A DNA stretch of 64,000 nucleotides from Verrucomicrobiaceae bacterium (GTDB lineage Bacteria; Verrucomicrobiota; Verrucomicrobiia; Verrucomicrobiales; Verrucomicrobiaceae). Under the pieces are notes generated by a model. The model worked only from the letters and a program-made list of their open reading frames with translations, had not been told where the DNA came from and ran no database searches. The stretch lies in NCBI GenBank assembly GCA_016795365.1, contig JAEUHN010000001.1, positions 248,001 to 312,000 on the forward strand, in the 5' to 3' direction. The translations under genes were made by a program, and so were the position numbers. Position 1 is the stretch's first letter, and the number at the start of each line of letters is the position of its first letter. Positions 52,907-63,716 of this stretch are shown piece by piece.

Positions 52907-55291
52907 ATGAGATTCATTCGGAACAACCCGTTGGCGTGGATCGCTGCGACTGCCAGTCTCGGGGTTTTTGTGTCCCACCTCACCTCCAACTGCGAGTGGT
53001 GGTGGTTCGGGAGCGCCCTAGCCTTGGCGCTTTGCGCAATTTGGAGGCCCACCGTTTGGATCCTCGGGCTCTGCATCGTGGCTAGTTTCGGCTTTCTTCA
53101 TCAAACGCGCCTTCTCGAGTCGCGGGATCACGTGCTCCGATCCCTTCTGGCACCAGGCAGTCGAACGTCCGCGACGATAACAGGACGTTTTGTCAGGCTG
53201 CCTTCGCAGAGCGAAGTGGACGACCGCAGCAGCCGCCTTGCGATCTTCGAGGTGTCACAGACGGATCTCCACGCCAGAAAACTGCGAATCCATGGGCGAA
53301 CTCTGATTCGTGTCTGGCTGCTCTCTCACCCTGAAACCATTCATGCGGGACCCTACAGGCTGAGCGGACTCTTCTCGCTGACAGCCAAACCCAAGAATCG
53401 AAGTCTGTTCGATCCTGAAACCACGGCGCTCCGTCAGGGAATCGTTGGCGAGATTTCGCCACATCAGATCGATCCTCTCACGCAGCCAGAATCAAGTTTG
53501 CGGTTCACCATGCTTTCGTTAGCCGATCACTGCCGTCGCTGGGTTTCCGCCCAAGTGTCAGCAGGGATCGAAGATGACCCCATGGCGACCACGTTGATCA
53601 CAACGATGGCCCTGGGCACCTCTGGCGGCGTTGATCCTGAATTGGAAAAGCCTTTCCGAGATAGTGGCACGCTGCACATCTTCGCTGTCAGCGGTCTTCA
53701 TATTGGGCTGCTAGCGGTCATCGGTTGGGCATTTCTGAGATTGATCAGGGTCAATGATACCAAAGCGGCTCTGATCCTCATTCCTCTCGTGTTCGGCTAT
53801 GCATTCATCACGGGCTGGGTGCCGTCCGCAGCACGAGCTGCCGTGATGTCAGGGACGATGCTCGTGGCTCCGCTCCTCAATCGAACTTCTCGGATGGGCA
53901 ACGGCCTGGGCCTTGCAGCGCTCGTGTTACTCGCCTCCGACACCCTACAACTCTTCCAAGCTGGCTTCCAATTGTCGTTCGGAGTTCTCGCAACGATTGC
54001 CATGCTGGCCCGCCCCATCGCTGAACCCTTCAAGTCGCTCACAGAACTCGATCCTTTCCTACCTCCCAGTCTCGCCTCAGGCACCCAACTTGCATGGGTA
54101 GGACTCAAGCGCCACTTCCTGAGCACGACCAGCACGTCAGTCGCAGCATGGCTGGGGAGCATGCCCCTGCTCATCTACCATTTTCAGACATGCACGCCAG
54201 TGTCGATCGTTGCGAATGTGGTGCTGGTTCCCTTGTCATTTGTGGCTCTCGTCACCGTCTCACTCAGCGTCTTGACAGGCATCTGCCATCTGGGATTTGC
54301 GAGCGTCTGGCTGAACAATGCGAACTGGGCAGTCGCGCACCTAATGCTCGTCTCTGCCAATGGATTTGCCGCCATCCCTGGCGGGCACTTCGCGATCAGT
54401 TCCGACACCTTCCGGGCCAAGCCCGCTGCCAGCCTTTCAATCCTCAGCATGCCACCTGGCGAATCGGCCCAGCTCTTTCGTAGCGGGAGTGAGGCTTGGA
54501 TGCTCGATTGCGGCAGTGGCCCCAGCATCCGAAGGCACGTGGCTCCCTTCCTTCGCACCGAGAACATCGAGCACTTGGACGGATTGTTGCTGAGTCACTC
54601 CGACGTCGGCCACCTTGGCGGAGCGAAGAACATCATAGACCAGTATGGTTCCATGACAGCGTGGGTGGGACTCCATGAACCGTGGAGATTCGACTCGCGC
54701 GCGACCTATATGTGGCAACTCGCGAACAGCGATGGCGACAAGATCAAAAGGCTCAAAGCAGGCGATCGTCTCAAGATTGGGGAGGCAACTCTCCAAGTTC
54801 TTTTTCCATCCCCTGACGACAAGCACGACAAGGCCGATGATCGTGCACTCGTCATTCGGATCGAAGTCGGGGCCATGAAGATGTTGTGGTGCAACGACGC
54901 TGGTTTCATCGCTGAAAAAGCCCTGCTCGAACGTGAGCCGCCAGGCGAGATCCGAAGTGACGTGCTGATTCGATCACAGCATGCCACCGACTGGTCAGCG
55001 CTTCCAGAATTTGTTGCCGCCGTAGCTCCTCGGCTCGTGATTAGCTCGAACGCGCCCGGAATCGCCGAAGAACGCCTCCCTAACCATCTCCGTCAGACGT
55101 GCAAAAAGCTGGGGATTCCCCTCATGGACATGAATCAAACCGGAATGATCGACATCGACCTTGAGCCAGACCACCTAATGGCCCGTTCCTGGCTCACTAA
55201 AGAGGTCTTGACCATCCGACCCGAAACCCCGGAAACCCTTGTGCCAGGCTCGTTTCAGCCTCGTTCCACCACAACAGTTTCGAGCGACTGA
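52907..55291 (+). CDS. comEC: ComEC/Rec2-family DNA-uptake channel protein (794 aa)
   Basis: An inner-membrane protein that passes single-stranded DNA into the cell during transformation. N-terminal helices and a DUF4131-like OB region (1-190) precede the Competence domain (about 210-490; TTMALGTSGGVDPELEKPFRDSGTLHIFAVSGLHIGLLA is the family signature), then a metallo-beta-lactamase-like domain (about 515-770). In that domain the metal motif reads H564-S-D-V-G-H569. The usual Asp before the last His is Gly, so nuclease activity may be lost. No comEA is adjacent. The stop lies 6 bp before a CRP-like palindrome. Confidence 0.92.
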   Translation: MRFIRNNPLAWIAATASLGVFVSHLTSNCEWWWFGSALALALCAIWRPTVWILGLCIVASFGFLHQTRLLESRDHVLRSLLAPGSRTSATITGRFVRLPSQSEVDDRSSRLAIFEVSQTDLHARKLRIHGRTLIRVWLLSHPETIHAGPYRLSGLFSLTAKPKNRSLFDPETTALRQGIVGEISPHQIDPLTQPESSLRFTMLSLADHCRRWVSAQVSAGIEDDPMATTLITTMALGTSGGVDPELEKPFRDSGTLHIFAVSGLHIGLLAVIGWAFLRLIRVNDTKAALILIPLVFGYAFITGWVPSAARAAVMSGTMLVAPLLNRTSRMGNGLGLAALVLLASDTLQLFQAGFQLSFGVLATIAMLARPIAEPFKSLTELDPFLPPSLASGTQLAWVGLKRHFLSTTSTSVAAWLGSMPLLIYHFQTCTPVSIVANVVLVPLSFVALVTVSLSVLTGICHLGFASVWLNNANWAVAHLMLVSANGFAAIPGGHFAISSDTFRAKPAASLSILSMPPGESAQLFRSGSEAWMLDCGSGPSIRRHVAPFLRTENIEHLDGLLLSHSDVGHLGGAKNIIDQYGSMTAWVGLHEPWRFDSRATYMWQLANSDGDKIKRLKAGDRLKIGEATLQVLFPSPDDKHDKADDRALVIRIEVGAMKMLWCNDAGFIAEKALLEREPPGEIRSDVLIRSQHATDWSALPEFVAAVAPRLVISSNAPGIAEERLPNHLRQTCKKLGIPLMDMNQTGMIDIDLEPDHLMARSWLTKEVLTIRPETPETLVPGSFQPRSTTTVSSD

Positions 55292-55296
55292 GGGAC

Positions 55297-55351
55297 TTTG
55301 TGAAAAATTTCACAAATAGGGCTTGCCCTGAGTTTGACCGCCCGCTAAAAA
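55297..55351 (+). promoter_or_regulatory. CRP/FNR-like palindrome and candidate promoter of the ATP synthase operon
   Basis: TTTGTGAAA at 55297-55305 pairs perfectly with 55308-55316 across two bases, containing TGTGA-N6-TCACA, the consensus half-sites of CRP-family regulators. It is followed by TTGCCC (55323-55328), a 17-bp spacer and TAAAAA (55346-55351), plausible -35/-10 elements 34 bp before atpB. The dyad centre would lie about 50 bp upstream of the start point. It might also serve as an AT-rich hairpin after comEC. Confidence 0.55.
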
Positions 55352-55385
55352 TCTCTGCCCGTTTCCCGGCCCTTCCCAACCAGCC

Positions 55386-56255
55386 ATGTCAGACCTGTCA
55401 TCTTTGCCTGCGTTCCTTCCGCCGATGCTCGCCAATGTGAGCCCGAAGGCACTTGGTCTGCCCATCTTGGAGAAAATCAGTTTCCTCCAGTTTTTCACCA
55501 ACTCGGTGCTCGTCGGCCTGATCGTGCTCGGCGTCATTCTTTGGGTGTCAAAGAAGGCGACCACCAACATGACCCTCGTGCCCCATAAGTGGCAGAACTT
55601 CTTCGAGTGGATCGTGGAGTTCCTCTACAACCAAGTCGAGTCAATCGTGGGCAAGAAAATGGCTCCCAAGGCCTTCCCGCTTCTCGGCACCCTCTTCATC
55701 TTCATTTTGATTTCCAACTGGTTTGGTCTGCTCCCTGGTGTTGGCACCGTCGGCTGGGGCGAGGGCACGGGACCGCTCTCAGTGAGCGAAGTCCATGAAC
55801 CTCTGCTCCGACCAGCGACAGCGGACCTGAACATGACCTTTGGCCTGTCGGTCACCGCCTTCCTGGTCTGGATCTATCTCACGATCAGCGAAGTCGGCGT
55901 TTGGGGCTTCATCGTCCATACCTTCGGTCCCAAGGGCGGACTCAAAGGCCTCATGGGCTTCGTGGTTGCCCTGGTGTTCATCTTCGTCGGCGTGATCGAA
56001 GTGGTGTCCATCTTCTTCCGTCCGGTGACCCTCTCCTTCCGTCTCTTCGGCAACGTCTATGCAGGCGAGAACGTGCTCCATACGATGAGCGGCATGGGTG
56101 GAAAGATCGGCAGCATCCTCGCCCCCTTCCCTTTTTACTTCATGGAGCTTCTGGTGGGTCTACTTCAGGCGATCGTCTTCACCCTTCTCTGCACTGTTTA
56201 TATCCAGCTCTCGACTACCCACGACGACCACGGGCACGACGAAGAGCATCATTGA
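55386..56255 (+). CDS. atpB: ATP synthase F0 subunit a
   Basis: The membrane stator subunit that forms the proton half-channels against the c-ring. A 289-aa protein with five or six helices. The essential arginine lies in LSFRLFGNVYAGENVL, and helix 5 reads FYFMELLVGLLQAIVFTLLCTVYIQLS. The central loop is glycine-rich (GVGTVGWGEGTGPLSVSEVHEP). The C-terminal THDDHGHDEEHH is histidine-rich. It is the first gene of the operon; no atpI precedes it. Confidence 0.96.
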   Translation: MSDLSSLPAFLPPMLANVSPKALGLPILEKISFLQFFTNSVLVGLIVLGVILWVSKKATTNMTLVPHKWQNFFEWIVEFLYNQVESIVGKKMAPKAFPLLGTLFIFILISNWFGLLPGVGTVGWGEGTGPLSVSEVHEPLLRPATADLNMTFGLSVTAFLVWIYLTISEVGVWGFIVHTFGPKGGLKGLMGFVVALVFIFVGVIEVVSIFFRPVTLSFRLFGNVYAGENVLHTMSGMGGKIGSILAPFPFYFMELLVGLLQAIVFTLLCTVYIQLSTTHDDHGHDEEHH

Positions 56256-56329
56256 CCCCTTTGCTCGCGGGACCATGCGCAACGTGTGGACGTGAGTGAA
56301 ACAACAAGACACATAACTCCAATACTCAC

Positions 56330-56578
56330 ATGATCACTCAACTCATGACGACCGCAGCCGAAGGCGCCGCACACGCAGCCGCCACTGGCGTTACTGGTAA
56401 CCTCACCATGGGCCTTGGTGCCGCTGGTGCAGCTCTTGCCGTGGGCCTCATCGGTTCCAAGGCAGTGGAAGCAACAGGCCGCAATCCTGGCGCTTTCGGT
56501 AACATCCTGACCCTCGGCATTATCGCCATGGCCCTTGCAGAAGGCCTCGGCATTCTCTCCTTCATTCTCGGCAAGTAA
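56330..56578 (+). CDS. atpE: ATP synthase F0 subunit c
   Basis: An 82-aa two-helix proteolipid. Helix 1 is glycine/alanine-rich (GLGAAGAALAVGLIGSKAVEA), the polar loop is GRNPGAFGN, and helix 2 (LGIIAMALAEGLGILSFIL) carries the ion-binding carboxylate Glu71. The residue after it is Gly and helix 1 lacks the Gln of sodium-type rings, so proton coupling is expected. ATG 56330 gives an N-terminus about five residues longer than an alternative at 56345. A strong hairpin follows. Confidence 0.96.
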   Translation: MITQLMTTAAEGAAHAAATGVTGNLTMGLGAAGAALAVGLIGSKAVEATGRNPGAFGNILTLGIIAMALAEGLGILSFILGK

Positions 56579-56587
56579 GCCGAAACC

Positions 56588-56620
56588 TTGGGGGCGAACT
56601 GACAGACAGTTCGCCCCCAA
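56588..56620 (+). terminator. 14-bp perfect hairpin between atpE and atpF
   Basis: TTGGGGGCGAACTG (56588-56601) pairs perfectly with 56607-56620 around a 5-nt loop. No T-run follows (ATCTCTC), so it is more likely a transcript-stabilising or attenuating element than a full terminator. Such a structure just after atpE could raise c-subunit output relative to downstream genes. Confidence 0.65.
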
Positions 56621-56647
56621 ATCTCTCTTTCACTCACTCTTCAAATC

Positions 56648-57169
56648 ATGGACCAGATTGCAGGAATCGCAGACCAAATCGCCACCCAGTTCGGCTTGGA
56701 TTGGTGGAAGTTCATCGCTCAGGTGATCATCTTCCTGGCGGTTTATGGCATCCTCAAAGCCAAGGCTTTTGGTCCCATCCTTTCCATGCTGGAGCAGCGC
56801 AAGCAGCGCATCGCGGATGGCGAAGCCAAGCTGGAAAAAATCGCCAAGGATCTCGCCGACGCTGAAACCAACGCCAAGTCCATCATCGACAAGGCCAACA
56901 GCGAAGCCGACCGTCTGATCAAAGACGCAGGCGACAGCGCCAAGTCCCTCGCGGAAAAGAAGCAGCAGGAAGCGATTCACGAAGCCGGCCAGATCATGGC
57001 CAAGGCTCGCGAGGCAGCTCAGCTCGAACACGAGCAGCTCATGTCCCAGCTCAAGCGCGAATTCGGCCGCATGGTGGCCGATGCCACCAGCCGTGTCACT
57101 GGCAAGGTGCTCAACGCTGACGATCAGGCCCGCCTCAGCAAGGAAACGGCCGCTCAAGTTTCGGCATAG
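56648..57169 (+). CDS. atpF: ATP synthase F0 subunit b
   Basis: A 173-aa protein with one N-terminal membrane helix (WWKFIAQVIIFLAVYGILKAKAFGPI) and a long charged alpha-helical stalk rich in Ala/Glu/Lys/Gln (QRIADGEAKLEKIAKDLADAETNAKSIIDKA...). It dimerises to form the peripheral stalk. The length is normal. Only one b-type gene is present, so a homodimer is expected. Confidence 0.95.
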   Translation: MDQIAGIADQIATQFGLDWWKFIAQVIIFLAVYGILKAKAFGPILSMLEQRKQRIADGEAKLEKIAKDLADAETNAKSIIDKANSEADRLIKDAGDSAKSLAEKKQQEAIHEAGQIMAKAREAAQLEHEQLMSQLKREFGRMVADATSRVTGKVLNADDQARLSKETAAQVSA

Positions 57170-57208
57170 TCGTCCCGACCTCTCATTTAGCTCCGCCGCT
57201 CACTCACC

Positions 57209-57604
57209 ATGAAGATCAGCAAAGAAGCCCGCCGCGTCTCCCGCTCGCTCTACCGCTCCTGTTTGGTAGATGGCAAGCTGGACGAGTCCCGCGTGCGTCT
57301 CGTGGTGAGCAAACTCGTAGCGTCCCGCCCTCGCGGCGCGCTTGGCATCCTTCAGAACTTCCGCAACCTAGTCGCCACCGAACTGGAACGCAGTGTGGCT
57401 ACCGTGGAAAGTGCGTCGGACCTTGATTCATCGACACGCACCCAGCTCCAGGCGGGCCTCAACGCTAAGTATGGCCGCCCGCTGGCCCTCGAGTTCAAGA
57501 CCACTCCCGAGCTTCTCGGTGGTATCCGCATCAAAGTCGGTTCCGACGTTTGGGATGGCAGCGTCAAAGCCCGTCTCGCCGCCCTGCAAGTCGCCCTCGC
57601 TTAA
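57209..57604 (+). CDS. atpH: ATP synthase F1 subunit delta, shortened
   Basis: At 131 aa this is about 45-50 residues shorter than the usual delta subunit. The C-terminal part is clearly delta-like (TTPELLGGIRIKVGSDVWDGSVKARLAAL matches the GG-x-x-I-x-x-G-D-x-x-x-DGS-V signature), and the central helices (LGILQNFRNLVATELERSVATVESA) also align. The missing part is the N-terminal helical bundle that normally grips the alpha subunits. The gap to atpF holds no upstream extension in frame. Position between b and alpha genes supports the call. Confidence 0.88.
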   Translation: MKISKEARRVSRSLYRSCLVDGKLDESRVRLVVSKLVASRPRGALGILQNFRNLVATELERSVATVESASDLDSSTRTQLQAGLNAKYGRPLALEFKTTPELLGGIRIKVGSDVWDGSVKARLAALQVALA

Positions 57605-57609
57605 CATTT

Positions 57610-57623
57610 TCTCGACCCCTTTT
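57610..57623 (+). repeat. 14-bp leader repeat (copy before atpA)
   Basis: TCTCGACCCCTTTT lies 14 bases before the atpA ATG; an identical copy (60146-60159) lies 8 bases before atpD. No other operon gene has it. It takes the place of a Shine-Dalgarno sequence in front of the genes for the two large F1 subunits. Confidence 0.6.
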
Positions 57624-57637
57624 ACACGAACAAGACC

Positions 57638-59167
<1,530 letters not shown>

Positions 59168-59192
59168 GCACCGCGCCGAATTCCTCCGGCCT

Positions 59193-59220
59193 TTCATACT
59201 TCATCACTCATCCTTCATCT
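59193..59220 (+). repeat. Degenerate heptamer repeat before atpG
   Basis: Four tandem 7-mers TTCATAC-TTCATCA-CTCATCC-TTCATCT run to eight bases before the atpG ATG and follow the pattern YTCATNN. A similar array precedes atpC. Confidence 0.7.
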
Positions 59221-59228
59221 TTTAGTTC

Positions 59229-60122
59229 ATGCCCTCCACACGCGACATTCGCCGCCGAATCAAATCGGTTAAAAGCACGGCCCAGATCACCAAGGCCATG
59301 CAGCTCGTCGCGGCTGCGAAGATGAAGAAGGCGCAGGACCAGGCTACCAATGGTCGTGCCTACGCCGAGACAATGAACAAGATCCTCGTCGCTCTTCGCG
59401 ATGCGGCCGAAGAGGGCTCTCATCCTTACTTTGAAGAGGGCAAGGGCAACAAGACGCTCGTGCTGGTGATCGCCAGCGACAAGGGCCTGTGCGGTGCGCT
59501 CAATACGAACCTCTTCAAGAAGCTTCTCGCCGCCAAACTCGAAGGCGAGTGTGACTTCGTGACGATCGGACGCAAGGCCAGCCAAGCACTGAGCCGTCTG
59601 CGCAAGACTCTGATCGCTGACTTCCCGATCAAGGATCCCGCCAAGTTCACGGATCTCCGCACGGCAGGCAACTTCCTCCAGGAAAAGTTCCGTGGCGGTG
59701 ACTACAAGAAGGTGCTCGTCGCCTTCAACAACTTCGTCAACACGGTCACCATCGTGCCGACCATCGAGCAACTGCTCCCGGTCAACAAGGTGACCCTTGG
59801 TGGTAAGCGCAGCTTCGAAGGCATGGGCTCGGCTTTGGAAGTGAAGGAAACCGGCACCGACGTGCCGGAATACACCTTCGAGCCAAGCGCTGCGGCTGTC
59901 TTCGATTCGATCTTGCCGCAATACGTGAATAACACCGTGTTCCAGATGCTTCTCGAAGCACGCGCTTCCGAGCACAGCAGCCGAATGGTCGCCATGAAGA
60001 ACGCGACCGACAACGCGAAGCAGATGCTCAAGGACCTCAGCCTCGAATACAACAAGCTGCGTCAGGCCGCGATCACCAACGAACTCCTCGAAATCACGAC
60101 CGCAAAGATGGCTCTCGAATAG
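59229..60122 (+). CDS. atpG: ATP synthase F1 subunit gamma
   Basis: A 297-aa central-stalk subunit. The N-terminal helix TRDIRRRIKSVKSTAQITKAMQLVAAAKMKKAQ and the C-terminal helix ASEHSSRMVAMKNATDNAKQMLKDLSLEYNKLRQAAITNELLEITTAKMALE form the coiled-coil shaft. IASDKGLCGALNTNLF is the conserved Rossmann-like core. Length is typical. It starts after a heptamer-repeat leader. Confidence 0.96.
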   Translation: MPSTRDIRRRIKSVKSTAQITKAMQLVAAAKMKKAQDQATNGRAYAETMNKILVALRDAAEEGSHPYFEEGKGNKTLVLVIASDKGLCGALNTNLFKKLLAAKLEGECDFVTIGRKASQALSRLRKTLIADFPIKDPAKFTDLRTAGNFLQEKFRGGDYKKVLVAFNNFVNTVTIVPTIEQLLPVNKVTLGGKRSFEGMGSALEVKETGTDVPEYTFEPSAAAVFDSILPQYVNNTVFQMLLEARASEHSSRMVAMKNATDNAKQMLKDLSLEYNKLRQAAITNELLEITTAKMALE

Positions 60123-61628
<1,506 letters not shown>

Positions 61629-61639
61629 CGAACCGAAAG

Positions 61640-61729
61640 TATGAAGGATGAATGATGAAGTCTGAAACTTCACTCACGACGCCTTCCCTGGCCCGGTAGT
61701 TTCATCCTTCATACCTCATTATTCATCTT
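61640..61729 (+). repeat. Paired heptamer repeats in opposite orientation between atpD and atpC
   Basis: The left array (61640-61667) is GTATGAA-GGATGAA-TGATGAA-GTCTGAA. The right array (61702-61729) is TTCATCC-TTCATAC-CTCATTA-TTCATCT. They are complementary: 14 bp (61640-61653 with 61702-61715) pair perfectly, so the transcript can fold. The right array ends eight bases before the atpC ATG and closely matches the array before atpG. Confidence 0.75.
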
Positions 61730-61737
61730 TTCCTGCC

Positions 61738-62154
61738 ATGCCTCTTAAACTCGAAATCGTCACTCCCGAAGCCCGCATCTTCTCCGATGAGGTGGACAGC
61801 GTTGTGCTTCCTGGTGTCGAAGGTGAAATGGGCGTTCTGCCCGCTCACGCGAATCTGGTGACCACCTTGACTCATGGCGAACTCGTTTACACCAAGGGTG
61901 GCAAGAGCACCCACTTCGCTGTTGGAGAGGGTCTGGTGGAAGTGACGGGCTCAACTACCCGCATCCTCACTGACATGGCGATCGGTGTTGAAGACATTGA
62001 CGAGAAGGCCGTTCAAGAAGCTCTCGATCGCGCCAAGCACGCACTGGAAAATATCAAGCCCGGCACCGACAACGAAGAAGTCGCCGCCGTCATGGCCATG
62101 ATCCAGCGCAGCTCTGCTCAGCTGCATGTGAAGCGCAAGCGTCACACGCTTTGA
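61738..62154 (+). CDS. atpC: ATP synthase F1 subunit epsilon
   Basis: A 138-aa subunit of the central stalk with an N-terminal beta-sandwich (LEIVTPEARIFSDEVDSVVLPGVEGEMGVLPAHANLVTTL, the family signature) and a C-terminal helical pair (IDEKAVQEALDRAKHALE, AVMAMIQRSSAQLHVKRK) that can inhibit ATP hydrolysis. It is the last gene of the operon and is followed by a terminator. Confidence 0.96.
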   Translation: MPLKLEIVTPEARIFSDEVDSVVLPGVEGEMGVLPAHANLVTTLTHGELVYTKGGKSTHFAVGEGLVEVTGSTTRILTDMAIGVEDIDEKAVQEALDRAKHALENIKPGTDNEEVAAVMAMIQRSSAQLHVKRKRHTL

Positions 62155-62188
62155 TTTCAGTCGCGCTCGATATCCATTCACTCACGAC

Positions 62189-62221
62189 GAGGCAAGGCGC
62201 ACAGCCTTGCCTCTTTGTTTT
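62189..62221 (+). terminator. Rho-independent terminator of the ATP synthase operon
   Basis: GAGGCAAGGC (62189-62198) pairs with GCCTTGCCTC (62104-62113 offset: 62204-62213) around GCACA, followed by TTTGTTTT. It lies 35 bases past the atpC stop. Confidence 0.92.
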
Positions 62222-62480
62222 GGAGTTCAATCCATCAGCCTGTTCGCTTAAGGCAAGTCACCCACTTGGTTCGTAGGCTGCTCAGCAAGCCAGCAAATTC
62301 GCCAATCTGTGGCCATGCTTGGTTGTGCAGGTCTGTCTCGGCTCTATGAATGAGCGAGTTCATAGTCGAGCAATCGAAGACATCTCAGAATGAACTCGCT
62401 GGGTAGCTCGCAGGTTCATTTTTCCTTCTCAACCGCCCTTTTTCTTGTCGCACGTTCTTCAGCCGCATAGCCTCGGCTCT
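62222..62480 (+). other. Leader region of the CNT transporter gene with a 15-bp direct repeat
   Basis: CTCGGCTCTATGAAT occurs at 62337-62351 and again at 62472-62486, where it spans the transporter start codon. The first copy continues into CTATGAA/TTCATAG, a 7-bp hairpin with an 8-nt loop (62344-62365). No ORF of note is seen. The first copy could be a duplicated start region or part of a regulatory leader. Confidence 0.45.
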
Positions 62481-63716
62481 ATGAATTCACTCGTGCCTTT
62501 GCTTGGACTCGTTGTGTTTGTCGGGGTGGCTTGGCTGCTGTCGGCGGACCGAAAGTGTTTCCCTTGGCGAACGGTTGCGGGCGGGCTTTCGCTTCAGTTT
62601 TTGGTCGCGGTTTTCACGTTACGCACCGGCACAGGGCATGCGCTGTTTCAGGGGCTGGACAAGGCATTTAACAAGGTGCTGGGGTTCGCGAATGAAGGCT
62701 GCTCGATGGTATTTGGTCCGCTGGCGAACGAGTCGCTGCTAACGGAGAAGTGGGGACCAGGGAACGGGTTTCTTTTCGCGGTGACGGTGACGGGCACCAT
62801 CATTCTCGTCTCGGCGCTGAGTTCGTTGCTTTATCATTATGGGGTCTTGCAGGTGATCGTGCGCGCCGTGGCCTGGGTGATGCAGAAACTGATGCGCACG
62901 AGCGGCAGTGAAAGCCTGGCAGCGGCGGCCAACATCTTCATGGGACAAACCGAAGCGCCGCTGGTGGTGAAGCCCTATCTCAAGGGGATGACGCGCAGCG
63001 AGCTGCTCGCACTGATGGTTCCAGGCATGGCGAGCATCGCAGGCGGCGTGCTGGCGGCGTATGTGTCCTTCGGCATCAATGCGGGTCACCTGCTCACGGC
63101 TTCCATCATGAGCGCACCGGCGGCCCTGATGATGTCGAAGATTCTTCTGCCCGAACGCGAGCGGAGTGAGACCAGTGAGGGCGCCAGTGCGGAGATCGAG
63201 AAAGAGACCGTCAACGGTGTGGATGCGATCTGTCATGGTGCCAGCGATGGCATGAAGCTGGCGATCAATGTGATGGCGATGCTGGTGGCCTTCGTGGCGG
63301 TGGTGGCGCTGGCGAACTATCTGCTGTCACTCGGCTTGCGCACGGTGGGTGTCCACGAGGCGCGACCGATGCAGCTGGTGCTGGGCTGGGTGAATGCGCC
63401 CTTCGCCTGGCTGATGGGCATCCCGTGGAAGGACTGCATGGCCGCAGGCAGCATCCTGGGCGAGCGCATCGTCTTGAATGAGTTCATCGGTTACCTGTCA
63501 CTGTCCAAGGCGAGCATGGAACCTCGCAGTGCCATGCTGACCACATATGCGCTGTGCGGCTTTGCCAACTTCAGCAGCATCGCGATCCAGATCGGCGGCA
63601 TCAGTGCCCTGGCTCCTGAGCGACGCAGCGATCTCGCGCAGCTGGGATTCATCTCGATGAGCGGAGGACTGCTCTCCTGCTACTGCACGGCTGCCGTGGT
63701 CGCGCTCGTGGGATAA
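62481..63716 (+). CDS. Concentrative nucleoside transporter (CNT/NupC family, 411 aa)
   Basis: A membrane protein of about ten helices importing nucleosides with protons or sodium. Family motifs are GQTEAPLVVKPYL (near 155), the GGVLAAYVSFG region, VNGVDAICHGASDGMKLAINVMAML, and GERIVLNEFIGYLSL near the C-terminus, followed by CGFANFSSIAIQIGG. ATG 62481 starts at the first helix; an ORF start 36 bases earlier adds a polar stretch. The last 37 bp overlap the 3' end of the convergent methyltransferase gene. Confidence 0.94.
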   Translation: MNSLVPLLGLVVFVGVAWLLSADRKCFPWRTVAGGLSLQFLVAVFTLRTGTGHALFQGLDKAFNKVLGFANEGCSMVFGPLANESLLTEKWGPGNGFLFAVTVTGTIILVSALSSLLYHYGVLQVIVRAVAWVMQKLMRTSGSESLAAAANIFMGQTEAPLVVKPYLKGMTRSELLALMVPGMASIAGGVLAAYVSFGINAGHLLTASIMSAPAALMMSKILLPERERSETSEGASAEIEKETVNGVDAICHGASDGMKLAINVMAMLVAFVAVVALANYLLSLGLRTVGVHEARPMQLVLGWVNAPFAWLMGIPWKDCMAAGSILGERIVLNEFIGYLSLSKASMEPRSAMLTTYALCGFANFSSIAIQIGGISALAPERRSDLAQLGFISMSGGLLSCYCTAAVVALVG

